Of a stretch of DNA of 64,000 nt, positions 52,401-62,569 are shown one piece after another. The stretch is taken from assembly GCF_030848805.1 (NCBI RefSeq), contig NC_092359.1, forward strand, positions 22,487,205 through 22,551,204. The letters run 5' to 3'. How positions within the stretch are numbered: the stretch's first letter is position 1; each line of letters begins with the position of its first letter. This stretch comes from Temnothorax longispinosus (lineage: Eukaryota; Arthropoda; Insecta; Hymenoptera; Formicidae). Both the position numbers and the translations under genes were made by a program. Below the pieces are notes generated by a model. It did no database searches. It saw only the letters and a program-made list of their open reading frames with translations, and was not told where the DNA came from.

Positions 52401-55400
52401 GTATTGTTTCTCGTAATTATTTTTAATTAATGGACTTAAGCACAAAAAATAAAAAAAAATAAAAAATAGTTAATAATAATAATTTTTAGTCTTTTAATAA
52501 TAATTAGTATGATCCTCTAGTATATTAATTTTTCAGTAATCTTACTTAAGATTGTCTAAGTTTTTTTAACCCAGAAATAGTCACCTAGGTGTTTTTGTTG
52601 CTAGTAAACAAATCACCTAAAGTATTTTTTTACACATCCCAATTATAATAAAAATAACTTATTTCTTAACTAATTATTAACTACATATTATTAAGTTCTA
52701 CAATTTGTTAATATTTGAGATCATTATGTGTATAAATTTACTCAATAGTTTCTACAGAAAATAAGAAAAATTTGAAAAATATAGATATAGCTTCTCGATC
52801 AGTAAAGAAAACTATTGTGTCTTATAAGTCTTATTTTCTCGCTGCAGCGTAAAAATCATCTCCCAGATGACTCCCGGGTTAATCTCTTTAAACAAGAAGG
52901 AAAAGTTATGAACTTTAAGAGAATAAAAAAGGGCATTATAAAATTATTAGCTTGTATTTTACGATCAGCCGATCAACGTCGTCGATTTCGCATCAGGATT
53001 TCTGGCCGCACTTTCGCGTATCACAACATATGCTTCGATAATGGAATTTAAGTTTCTTCATAGTACAATGATTCGGCGTTGCGCTAAGAATTACGGATCG
53101 TCTATCGTGATCAGCCCGCGGCTGCTTGTGCTGAGATTGTCCCTAATTCACATATAATTCATACCAAAGAAAAGTAGAGAAGAGACGATCTTGCTAATTG
53201 GATAGCACATGCACATCGTCGAGATAATATAATAATTTGCAGGTGTATATCGCGTGCATTTTGCTCACATAATACGAGAACGTTGCGATACTAATTTGCG
53301 TCCTGTAATCGGGCAATAATAACATATTCTTCCTTTCCTCTCTCCCTTTTCCTTCTCAACCATTTTGATCGTTACAGAAAATATTGAACCTCTCATGCTT
53401 AAAATCCTGTTTGAATATTACACATCAAAATGTTGAAATAAAATGGCGAAAGAGATAATACGTTCATTGTGATCACGCAAACAGCTGTAAGAATTTTCTA
53501 ATCAAACGCGCGTGCTATCTTACCGTAACACTTTAATTCCTTAGTTTATAGTCATTTCGCCCAGCATATCTATCAGGTGCAAATCGCGGAATAATTACTC
53601 TCTGTAATCATGTATAACAATTGTAATACGTCTTTCTGTTCTATAACTTTCATATTATTACTATAATCGAGTATGTGTGTCTCGAAATTCTCGGAGGGTA
53701 TAAATCTTTTCATTTAAACAGTATTATCTAATAAATACATATTCTTACATATATCGCCAATTATAACACACTCTTTCTATTTATTTTATTAAAATATAAT
53801 AAAGCTTATGTTCGTGTAATATTTCTTCGGAAATAATAATATATTTCAGAGGATTTTAATGAATATGCATATAGTGAAACATTCAGATTTATATCTATCA
53901 AAAGAAAAGATTTGTCTCCTCGCACTCGATTTTTTTTTATTGTATAATGATATGCACAGTTTACTTTTATGTTTCCTCTTCTCTTCGCTTTCGATGGCAA
54001 ATATTCTCATTTATATCTATATTATTTCACAGATTACCCACATGCATTATATCATGTGATATAATTTTAAAAGATTTTTATTAAAAATAAATTATTATTG
54101 CATTGCGTACCGACAGAGATTAATGAACATTAGGATTAAAAAATTTTATTTTATATTTAATTACATCAATTGAAATATTCACATCATTTCACATAATATA
54201 TGATGCTGTAAAGGTAGTCTTTCAATTTGTCCTGCTATAAAGATGATAGTGCTACCTAATTACATTAGTCGAAGAAGGCGAATAATTATACCGGAATGAT
54301 TAACTGCGACACGTTACACTTTGTTCCTGATATGATCAAAACTTCATGCACAGTATCTCGCTCGCCAAGTCTATCGCTCATTTCTCATTATAAACCGAGA
54401 TGAGGCATCCATCATACTCACATCTACCAGTGCATGTTGAATTTATTGTCTACAAGTTCATGTAACATTCCGAATGGCCATAGGTTACTACGCTATTCTT
54501 TTTTACCGGAACATTTTTCACGAACCATTGATTTATGACCACTTTATTGCAAAACTTTACGTGTTTGTTCTACTAATGTGAGTAGTATTATGGAACATTT
54601 ATGCATAGTACAAAAAATACACATCTATCATCATTCATTACTTGAAAACGATTGCTTTTCGTCATTAGATTAAAAATTTTACTAGCATTTTAACGAATTT
54701 TGAGTTGACGTGCATCAGAAGCAAATCTTAGTTCGCGATACAACTACACTTGCAATATCGCGTGTGTAGAAGTAATTTCAATACAGCAGCGAGGTATTAT
54801 GCTAACATCGCGAAGGTAGACACAGTTATGTCGGAGTGCTGACCTGACATATTCGTAACAATGCTAGGCGTGTCGCCGACGTGTCGCAACCGATTTCAAC
54901 GACCGTCTATGCGTTTCGTTCGCATTATCGTCGCGACGCGTGAGCATACGCGTGCACCGTGCACAATCGAAACGCGCTATTGTGGAACGGTATGTACAGA
55001 CAATATACCAACGCACGGATCATGACGTACTTATGGTAACTGGTCTTGCACAGGCGGTCGCTGGCACGAAGATGCCTTAAATGTCAAGGCGAGGACACGA
55101 TGGGACTGCTCGAACACGCAAACCGTCTCTCTTCGTCCTGCACGCTCGGCTGATGCACTTCGCGAAAGGAACTGTTGCACCTCACATTCATTGAAACCTT
55201 TCCTGTCAGGCTTGAATAAGCTCTAATCACTGCAGCCGCCACTGCATTGTAGACACTATGAAATAATTCTGAGATAAATGGTATAGAAAGTGATGCTTTT
55301 CCAGTAGTGACTATTTATTATTTTTTCTACATTTTCTCGAATCAGGAAATTTATTCAAAAATACGATAGGAAAATTGTATGAAGAATATAAGAAAAATTA

Positions 55401-55632
55401 AACTAATTTTCTAGAATTCTTGTTTAAGTTCTTCATTAATGCGTAATCTACGATTATCACGTAACATTGAATTAGTATTGAAATCAATCCGAAATTTTTT
55501 ATCAGCATAAGCTCCTCCCGAGAATATTGAAACTGTGGTCTAGAACGGCCTACTTCCATGATCGAAGCGTCAGTCACCTCACCGGCCACCGACATTGATA
55601 TAATGGCTTCATCTCCTTCTTGCTTCTTCGCC

Positions 55633-55735
55633 ACCGTTGCCGTTGCCGTTGCTGTTGCCGTTGCCGTCGCGGTCGCGGTCACGGTCGCCGTCACCGTCGT
55701 CGTCGTCGTCGCAGCCGTTGTCGCCGTTTCTGTCG
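55633..55735 (+). repeat. Diverged GTTGCC/GTCGCC hexamer repeat
   Basis: About 100 bases are made of GTTGCC, GTCGCG and GTCGTC units that have drifted from a hexamer and trinucleotide repeat. It gives Ala-Val repeats in one plus-strand frame and Ala-Thr repeats on the minus strand, which explains the 60- and 98-codon open frames here. There is no sign that either is translated. The tract lies about 390 bases upstream of the exon-3 acceptor. Confidence 0.85.
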
Positions 55736-56127
55736 GTTGAAAGAAACACCGTTTTAAAATAAATATTAGACCACTGAAAATTACATAACAGATTTAATAT
55801 TCTTCTATCACGCTCGCATCATGAACGATCACTGGCAATAATTCCTGACGGTTTGAAATCAATTTCCCGATTATTAAAGCTGACCAACTGTTCCGCTCAT
55901 TACTCAGATCTTCGATGTGCGTAACCGGGCGTTTGAAAGCGAAGAAAGTTTATGAATTACAAATTGTTGAATTTAGGAGAGTACGTTTTAGCGACTCATA
56001 AAACATTTTTCTGTTAGTTTATCGATTGCATCGTCGATTTTATCCCGCTCGCATCGATGTTTATTGTTCGAAAAGCGACGTTAATTTCCAGTATAATTGT
56101 GGGGAAACTTTTTTCTCTCTCTTTCAG

Positions 56128-57054
56128 GACTCCGTGGCGTCGGCGTCGGAGGTAGGCGAAGAGTACGACGACTCCGACATGTATATGGAGCCGGATGAAT
56201 CCGAGACGACCTCGCAACCGGATCGCGCAGAGGAAAGCACGCAAAAGACTAATCAACGCGAGACGTCAACCGATACTACCGACAAGAGTAATGAGAAATC
56301 AACTGAAGCTGAAGCTGCGAAAGAGAAACCTGAAGCTTCTAAAGATCAGCAGGCAAAGAACACGGATCATACCGCCGTCGCGCAGTTTACCGATGCAGGA
56401 GGCAGAAGTTTGGCAACCGAAAGTCAGAATTTCTTTCCGTCTTTCGCGGAACTCTTCAACCATAGACTTTCGTTCGCGGAACAGCAGCAGCGATATCGTC
56501 CTAACAGATTCCTCGGCTATTTCCAACGCGATCGCAATTATCAGACCGCCGCGACCAAGGATCAACATTCTATACTGGGATCGGGTAACTTCGGCGTGAT
56601 CCGTGGCGGTACTTATTATCCGGAGGACAAAGAAAACGACGAGTACGCGATAGACGAGAGTCTCTACAATCCGTACTATCACGGTCGTGGCCGTGCGCAA
56701 TATTACAGAAACCCAAAACCACAACCGATTCGTGGCGGTGACTTCTTTGCGAATTTCCGCGATTTCGCCGACATTACGGCGCCGCCAAAGTCCAGTTTCT
56801 CACATCTTTCCGTGGTATATGCCAACAAGAACGGCAGTTCCACTGGGCGTGTCACGGAACCCAGGAATATCATCGAGACTCTGAGGATGTTGGAAGAAGA
56901 GGAACAGTCTAACGCGGAGGAGGTGTCCACTACGGAAGTACCGAGGAAAAAGCAGAGTAAGGGCAAGTGGAAGCTGATGAAGATGAAACAGTACGAAGAG
57001 GACAAGGCCAGAAGATCTCGTATGTCCGTCGAGCCGCTGCTCGCTCTCAGCTGA
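56128..57054 (+). CDS. Secreted-protein gene, last coding exon; unrecognised cysteine-free secreted protein
   Basis: This exon encodes residues 44-351 and ends in TGA at 57052-57054. It begins after a good acceptor (TCTCTCTTTCAG) with DSVASASEVGEEYDD. Residues 44-123 are acidic, Ser/Thr/Glu/Lys-rich and probably disordered. Residues 144-273 form the part most likely to be conserved, rich in Phe, Tyr, Arg and Gly. It includes FFPSFAELF (145-153), NFGVIRGGTYYPED (197-210), a Tyr/Asn/Pro stretch (214-240) and a second motif, PIRGGDFF (243-250). Residues 288-303 are a short Leu/Glu-rich helix-like segment. The tail (315-341) is strongly basic, with RKK at 316-318 and RRSR at 338-341. The full 351-residue product has no cysteine and one N-glycosylation sequon (NGS at 278). 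With the signal peptide it should be secreted. I do not recognise the family. A matrix or cuticle-associated protein, or a peptide precursor cut at the basic sites, are both possible. Confidence 0.88.
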   Translation, partial: DSVASASEVGEEYDDSDMYMEPDESETTSQPDRAEESTQKTNQRETSTDTTDKSNEKSTEAEAAKEKPEASKDQQAKNTDHTAVAQFTDAGGRSLATESQNFFPSFAELFNHRLSFAEQQQRYRPNRFLGYFQRDRNYQTAATKDQHSILGSGNFGVIRGGTYYPEDKENDEYAIDESLYNPYYHGRGRAQYYRNPKPQPIRGGDFFANFRDFADITAPPKSSFSHLSVVYANKNGSSTGRVTEPRNIIETLRMLEEEEQSNAEEVSTTEVPRKKQSKGKWKLMKMKQYEEDKARRSRMSVEPLLALS

Positions 57055-58420
57055 GCGTAGAAGAATGTCGCTAAAGTGTACGTTAAACGTGGACGCAAAC
57101 CTCGGGATTTCTCCCAAACGCGAAATTTGGCCTCGAGATCAGAACCAAAGTCTGAAAAGCGTCGTTTTTCTATTATTGGAGGAGAATGTACTGAAAACGT
57201 GCGACAGGAACAGAAAAGGTTCGCATCTTCGTTCATGTGCGAACGATACTGTGCGCGCATATGAACTTTTCGATTAAACCGAAAAGCTATGGCGACTGGA
57301 GAATCGATATTTCGAAATTGACGCGCGACGTCGCGCGTCGCCGGTTAGACGGTATACAATTCCTACCATTGGAATTCCGACGACGCTCTGTATCGATACG
57401 GAGATAAGCGAAAACATTCAGTTCATAGGTTTTTCAGCACCGAAAACTTCAATATCATTTCCTGAGCGATGCGAACAATTGGATTAATTAATAGATTTTA
57501 AGATAATAGCATTAAGGGTACAAGGCACTGCCGTTCCTGTTTTATCAGCCAATCGTCGTTAGATTTAAAACGCATGTGGCCTTAACGTTTAAATTATTCT
57601 CTAAGTTAGGTGGTAGCCGCACGTGTTTGAAAGATCCTAAATATAAGATTTTTCGAGTCTACAGTGCGTCGATTAAGAAATTCCATGTGGTGCTATATAT
57701 GTTCCGCCGCGGTCGTACAAACACCTTCTGGAGATACGTTCCCATTTCGGCAAGGCGCTTGCAAAGCTAACTAGTAGCAACGATTATTCACGGAGACCTT
57801 TTACGTTGATTGAATTCACTTGCTCGTACGTGAACGTTACGCTCGAGTAAGCCACGATTCCGGAATCGGTATAACTCTTACCAACGACACTTGTGTTCGG
57901 GCTAAAACCACGAGGCGCTCGTGCGCGCGGTCTCGTTATCCTATAATTATGCGAAACGCGTAAACACACAGGATATACTTCAGAATATGCATGAGATCTG
58001 TTTCTTCTTATTGTTAGTAACAGTTTTTAATTTGCATTTGTTGGTCTTCTTTCTTTTAAACGTGCCGTAATTTTATTCCAGGTGTTAAAAGTGTAAAAAT
58101 GAAAAACAAGAAGATGCAGATCTACGAAAATCGTGACGAAAATACATCGAAATTATTGAGCGCGCCGAATTGACTTGCGAAAAACTTCGGTATTATTATA
58201 AATAAATTATTTTTACTTCACTCTTTTATATTTCAATGTTTCAGCGGAAACAAATTACCATCGCGTTTTTCCGTGAAATATTAATTAAACACATGTAACT
58301 TTGCGTGCATCAGCAAAATTAATCTTAATTGGTTATACTTTAAGTACGTGAAGATTCACACACACATATATACATATATATTCAGTAAAATAATAAAGAC
58401 TGCCCATTTTGTATTCGCTG
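57055..58420 (+). other. Inferred 3' untranslated region of the secreted-protein gene
   Basis: This follows the TGA at 57052. The first 900 bases are fairly CG-rich and the rest is AT-rich. AATAAA signals occur at 58201, 58392 and 58854. The one at 58392 has a downstream TG-rich stretch that fits a cleavage region, so an end near 58.42 kb is proposed. The open frames on both strands here are shadows. Confidence 0.35.
58392..58397 (+). terminator. Candidate polyadenylation signal AATAAA
   Basis: AATAAA is followed within 30 bases by TTTGTATTCGCTGTTGG, a TG-rich element. Alternatives at 58201 and 58854 are possible. Confidence 0.35.
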
Positions 58421-58945
58421 TTGGTTATAAAAATACGTTAATATACTTCTCTCCGTGCTGTTTAGGTTCAAAATTTATGATAAAATCGTAGAAAAAATCT
58501 CAAATCTGAAAGAACTTTAGGAAAAAAATTGCTAAATACATTTCTTGCCATTTTTTGCAATAATTATGGAATAAAAAGTGTTAGAGTGAAAAAGTCGTAT
58601 CAGAATTACAGTAGAATTCTAGAACGACTTTCAATACGGTTGAAATTCGTGGCGAAAATTGTCACGTTGTCTAACAAAGAGACAATTCTAAATCGACGAA
58701 AATTTTTTGCCACAGATCTCGATTCATTGTTGTTTCACTTGTTGTTGATTATTTTAACTGTATCATTAGACTTATTAATCTGCTTAACATATTCTAAACA
58801 TGTGCGCCTCATTCAACTCATTTCATTTCGAAAGGGCGCGATAAAAAAAATTAAATAAAATATATTTTTTCGAAAATAACGTTCCTGTCCCATAATCCTG
58901 TTAATTTTATGAAAAATACGTATTCGCAAGGTAGGTAACAATAAT

Positions 58946-58951
58946 TTTAAT
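58946..58951 (-). terminator. Candidate polyadenylation signal ATTAAA of GATD3
   Basis: Read on the minus strand this is ATTAAA, about 170 bases after the GATD3 stop codon at 59119. It is a common variant signal. The convergent plus-strand gene ends within a few hundred bases, so the two 3' ends may overlap. Confidence 0.3.
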
Positions 58952-59118
58952 ATCTTTAAGAATAATTTGCACAGAAAAAATAGTCGAAAAAAAATATGGA
59001 TTAATGTAACAAAAATTTGTTCGGCTATACAAAGTATATATATAAATGTTATAGTAAATTATTAAAGTATAACGTGGTATTATACACAGAATGATTTCCA
59101 GAGAGATTTGCATACATA

Positions 59119-59336
59119 TTATAACTTATTAATGCATTTTTTTAACATTGCGACAAGTTTACCAATACCGTCGTAAACTTCTGAATAAGTAGCTGGTTCG
59201 TACAACCAGGCTGGCGTACTAAGAACGCCATAATTCTTATCTAACGTTACTCCTTTAACATCTTTCATTTCTATCTTAGCACCCATAGCCTTGACCTTCT
59301 TGATAGCGTCAGCGTATGGCCAGTCTTCTTTAGGTG
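59119..59336 (-). CDS. GATD3: GATD3/ES1-like protein, coding exon 4 (C-terminus)
   Basis: This exon encodes residues 204 (split codon) to 275 and ends in TAA. It reads PKEDWPYADAIKKVKAMGAKIE and later NYGVLSTPAWLYEPATYSEVYDGIGKLVAMLKK. This corresponds to the family's C-terminal segment, with its (K/E)WPYA start, V..TPA(F/W) strand and final IG.MV helix. The exon starts after CTTATAG and has 2+216 bases, which matches the phase of exon 3 exactly. Confidence 0.93.
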
Positions 59337-59400
59337 CTATAAGGTATAATTTTCAAATATTACGAAATAAGGATATTAATGGTAATACGATCTGACTCAC

Positions 59401-59564
59401 ATTCCTTGCCAAGAGTAACTGTCACACCCTTCAATACTTTAGCAACAAGCGCACTAGCTATGCACATAGTACCGATCGGTTTTTTCTCACAGTAAAAGTC
59501 CACGATGAGTTTCTCTAAGTCGGGTAGAACAGTGCAATCAGTACCTTTTTCGGCAAAGTTACTC
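59401..59564 (-). CDS. GATD3: GATD3/ES1-like protein, coding exon 3 (nucleophile-elbow cysteine)
   Basis: This exon encodes residues 150-203 plus split codons at both ends. It begins SNFAEKGTDCTV and contains KPIGTMCIASALVAKVLKGVTVTLGKE, matching the KPIG.CCIAP.LAAKVL.GV.VT.G signature of the ES1/ElbB group. Cys183 is at the position of the conserved nucleophile-elbow cysteine of the DJ-1/PfpI superfamily. Splice sites are TTTATACAG and GTGAGT. The intron to exon 4 is only 64 bases. Confidence 0.94.
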
Positions 59565-59778
59565 CTGTATAAAAGAAAGAATTAAGGAAAATAATTAGAA
59601 ATTTGCTTAAATTCTTATTGTGTTTTAATATCGAAATCTGTATCTTCAAAATCTATGATGTTGACATCTATTACATTTACTACTTCAATAAGATAGAAAA
59701 ATTATTCTACTTTTTGCATTTTACTGTCTACTTCTACGCATTGTCCAATTATCCTGCAATTATCATCTCAATACGTAC

Positions 59779-60065
59779 AAAGTGCGTGCAGCACCAAATC
59801 CTCCAGGTATGATAAGGGCGCCATGTGTACAAACTTCGCATTCAGTTAGAGGTTTTATGCATGCTCTTGCTAATCTGGCACCTTCAACGAGAGCATTTCT
59901 ACGACATGTTGTATCTATCTTTCTGGTAAGATGATTGACTACGCCGGAAATCTCGATGTCTGGAGCATAAAATAGCGGCTTCAAATTTTTATGCCGTAAA
60001 TGTATGGCTGTTGAAATTGCTTCCGAAATTTCAGTGCCGTCAAGTCGGCCACATCCGCATAATAT
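59779..60065 (-). CDS. GATD3: GATD3/ES1-like protein, coding exon 2 (core of the domain)
   Basis: This exon encodes residues 54-148 plus two bases of Leu149. It starts ILCGCGRLDGTEISEAI, matching the family's LSGCG.YDGTEIHEA motif. It continues through LFYAPDIEISGVVNH and the RNALVEGARLARACI helix to ALIIPGGFGAARTL, the PGGFGAA signature at 140-146. Members are mitochondrial or bacterial small-molecule or protein deglycase/glyoxalase-like enzymes; the physiological substrate is not settled. The acceptor is TTCTCTTTAG. The donor GTACGT was chosen over a nearby GTATTG because only it keeps the frame into SNFAEKG. Confidence 0.95.
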
Positions 60066-61099
60066 CTAAAGAGAACAAAATGTATTGCCAAAAATTATTA
60101 AATAATAAAAATGTTATTAACTATCAGTTTTTCATGTTCAAATTATAAATATTTGTAAAATGACATCAATTGTAACAACAAATTCGTTTAGATTTATTCT
60201 GAAAAAACTCGAAATATATACATAAGAGCTAATCAGATACAAAATGCTAAAAACTAACGTATAGCAATCTAATCAAGTATAGATGTACAAAAATTGGAAA
60301 TCATAAATTCATAAAAACACGTGATAAGTCTTTTCACGCACGCAGGCGACGAGGTGTACTAAAATAATATCATAAACACACGTCTCGCATTCGTGCTATA
60401 AAGATATATTATCACCACAAAAATTTAATAGCTTGGGAGTAACGACTACCGGTACATTTTCTTGCAATATTCTTTTTCACAGAAAAATTTTACAGTTTTT
60501 CACAGTAAGCACCGATGAAACGCTGCGTTACGTCATGCTGCGAAAGTATAGAATACCGACATCACTTTTAACTCGTATATGCAGAATCATATGAGGAAAA
60601 AGTTTTTAATAGTACTGACATAGTGTTATGAATCCCAAGCGAGCAATTATATATCTTAAACTTGCTTAAACTGGATATTAAACTAGGAATTACGATTATC
60701 TAATACTGAATATTTTTCTCTCACAGATGTTAAATAATTTTATAACGAAATAACGTCATGCATGTTTGAGATTAGTTTATATTGAAAGTATAATTTTTAT
60801 ACTTGTAGATGACTTTCACAAAAAACGGACATATGTGAAATAAACTTTCAGATTAATAGAATATCCTGCAAGATACTTAGAATAAGCCAATATTTCAAAA
60901 GCACATACTAAAATGTATGATATTATTTAAGTAGATAAATTATACATAAATTAATACGCAATTAATAATAATTTAGCGAATATTTTTGCAAAAATTACAT
61001 TCATAACTCCATGCAAATATTTTCATTTTTCTAGTCTAAAAGAAAGTTTATACTTAAAAAAGAAAACGTATTATTATTGTATAATACTATGATACTTAC
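60066..61099 (-). other. Intron 1 of GATD3
   Basis: An AT-rich intron with a GTAAGT donor and TTCTCTTTAG acceptor. It has no gene or clear repeat inside. Confidence 0.85.
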
Positions 61100-61258
61100 T
61101 ACGGCTACGGGTGTAGATTCACAGCTTTTATTTCGTTTCATTTTATTTATTCCTGCAGAAATTTGCGATGTGTGAAGGTTATTGTAAAGCGCAGATATAA
61201 AATCACGTGTCAAAGGAATATCACGCCGCAAGAAGGATGCCATTCGTGGTTGTAACAT
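61100..61258 (-). CDS. GATD3: GATD3/ES1-like protein, coding exon 1 (mitochondrial presequence)
   Basis: This exon encodes residues 1-53 and ends VAV at a GTAAGT donor in phase 0. It joins ILCGCG to rebuild the first beta strand and glycine loop of the domain. The first 25 residues (MLQPRMASFLRRDIPLTRDF) carry arginines and no acidic residue before Asp13, as expected of a mitochondrial targeting peptide. A second in-frame Met (residue 6) is an alternative start. The complete product is 275 residues, close to animal homologues. The gene looks intact, with introns of 1034, 214 and 64 bases, and lies tail to tail with the secreted-protein gene. Confidence 0.88.
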
Positions 61259-61960
61259 ATTTCTTCCAAGGAGAATGGGAAAATTTTGATTTTATTAATT
61301 AGACATTAACGTGTAACATATTTTTTCACGTCACACCACGGAGTGTTAGCACACAATTTCGGTAAATAATTAGAATCATCTGTCGCGATTCGAGATCGCG
61401 AGCGTGACTTGTTTCCGATAGCCTTTCTACAGAAAGTGACAGAAAGGAACCTTCTTTGTTAACCGTGCGCTTCGTGACGAATGGTGAATGTGTAGTTCAA
61501 GCCATTTTCATGAGAGTGCAGGTTTATTCGGAATCGTCAGTGCCCTCGATGTCGAGCAGAGGAAATCTCTCACCCGGTCGATACGATGGTCTCGCCGTAA
61601 CCACCGTCGGTTTGTTTCAACTTGGTTGCTTGGATTCATAAGCTGCAGGGATAGCAGGTATAACAGGAAAGAAGAATAATATAAGAAAGAGGGTAAGGAT
61701 AAGGGTAGAGACGAAATTAAAAAAGGAAGCCCTCCGTAGCATATCTCCCACGCTTAAATAAACATCGGCAGGGTAGGCTGAATTTACTTTATGGCTCGTA
61801 TAATCTTTATTGTGCTCTAGGAGCAATTTTCGCACAGACTATGAATATAAAACGCATCACGGGGTGGGTGGTAAGATTTAACAACGCCACGAGGCAAAGA
61901 ACGGCATGTACGTGATAATAAATCCCGTTGGCTCATTGAAATATAAAGTAGTTTGTAAAT
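61259..61960. other. Upstream region of GATD3, no other gene seen
   Basis: This should hold the GATD3 promoter and leader on the minus strand. I see no well-placed TATA box, which is usual for a housekeeping-type gene. The open frames of about 60-70 codons near 61.46-61.84 kb overlap on both strands and show no domain. Confidence 0.4.
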
Positions 61961-61980
61961 CTAACCTAACCTAACCTAAC
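61961..61980 (+). repeat. Short interstitial telomere-type repeat (CTAAC)4
   Basis: Four perfect copies of CTAAC, equivalent to the insect telomere unit TTAGG on the other strand. The tract is too short to be a chromosome end. It is flanked by ordinary DNA on both sides. Confidence 0.9.
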
Positions 61981-62029
61981 AAAAATCGATTTTTATCGGC
62001 ATGTACAGAGTGATCGCCGTATCACGCGT

Positions 62030-62420
62030 AGAAAAAGAATCATTTATTATATTTATATATTTTATTTAAATAAATTAATTATTGTAATTTATGCTGAATT
62101 CAATTTTATATTCATGCAATATTGCATGTTATTTTTAATTTGTTTGTATTTGTATTGCTTTACATACTTATTTTAACTGATGAAATACTTCAGTTATATA
62201 TTACATGGATTTATATATTTAATTATTTATTACATATGTATATATATTAGTTTATTTATTTATATTTATTTTGTAGTTATGTATACACTTTTAGTTATTT
62301 ATAATATATCTACATGAATCTATATAAATATGTAATTGTAAAAAAATATGTTTGAACTAGCTATAAAATTATAAATAAAAAAATGGTTGAACAATATATA
62401 AAACATTTAATATATAAAAT
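62030..62420. other. Very AT-rich spacer
   Basis: About 390 bases of nearly pure A/T sequence with many TATA and TTTATTTA runs. There is no coding capacity. It separates the GATD3 side from the CG-rich right end. Confidence 0.7.
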
Positions 62421-62569
62421 GAGATTGCAGCGGAGATAGAGACAATTATTCTCAATCAAGTTTTTCTTCTCATAGGTACTCCGAATGATACCGCTGCGTA
62501 ACTTCCTAGAAGATTCCAAGTCGGATCGCAATGCAAGACCGATAAAAGAATCTAAAATCACATCTGATC

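Larger units (their letters stand above)
48512..56127 (+). other. Intron 2 of the secreted-protein gene
   Basis: This 7.6-kb intron starts at GTAAGA and ends at TCTCTCTTTCAG. Its first 2 kb (48.9-50.6 kb) are CG-rich. The middle (50.6-54.8 kb) is strongly AT-rich with no gene seen. 54.83-55.2 kb is a moderately CG-rich patch without a convincing ORF. A hexamer repeat lies about 400 bases before the acceptor. Confidence 0.65.

Noticed and set aside
55398..55694. 98-codon minus-strand frame with an Ala-Thr repeat
   Set aside because: Its length comes from the hexamer repeat at 55633-55735; the rest has no domain or splice support.
56195..57264. Several 60-185-codon frames on both strands over the last exon
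   Set aside because: They are shadows of the exon-3 reading frame, which alone fits the splice phases and signal-peptide exon.
58529..58858. 109-codon plus-strand open frame with a hydrophobic stretch near its end
   Set aside because: It begins with TTG and contains no ATG at all, and it lies in AT-rich DNA at the 3' end of the upstream gene. It is most likely a chance frame.
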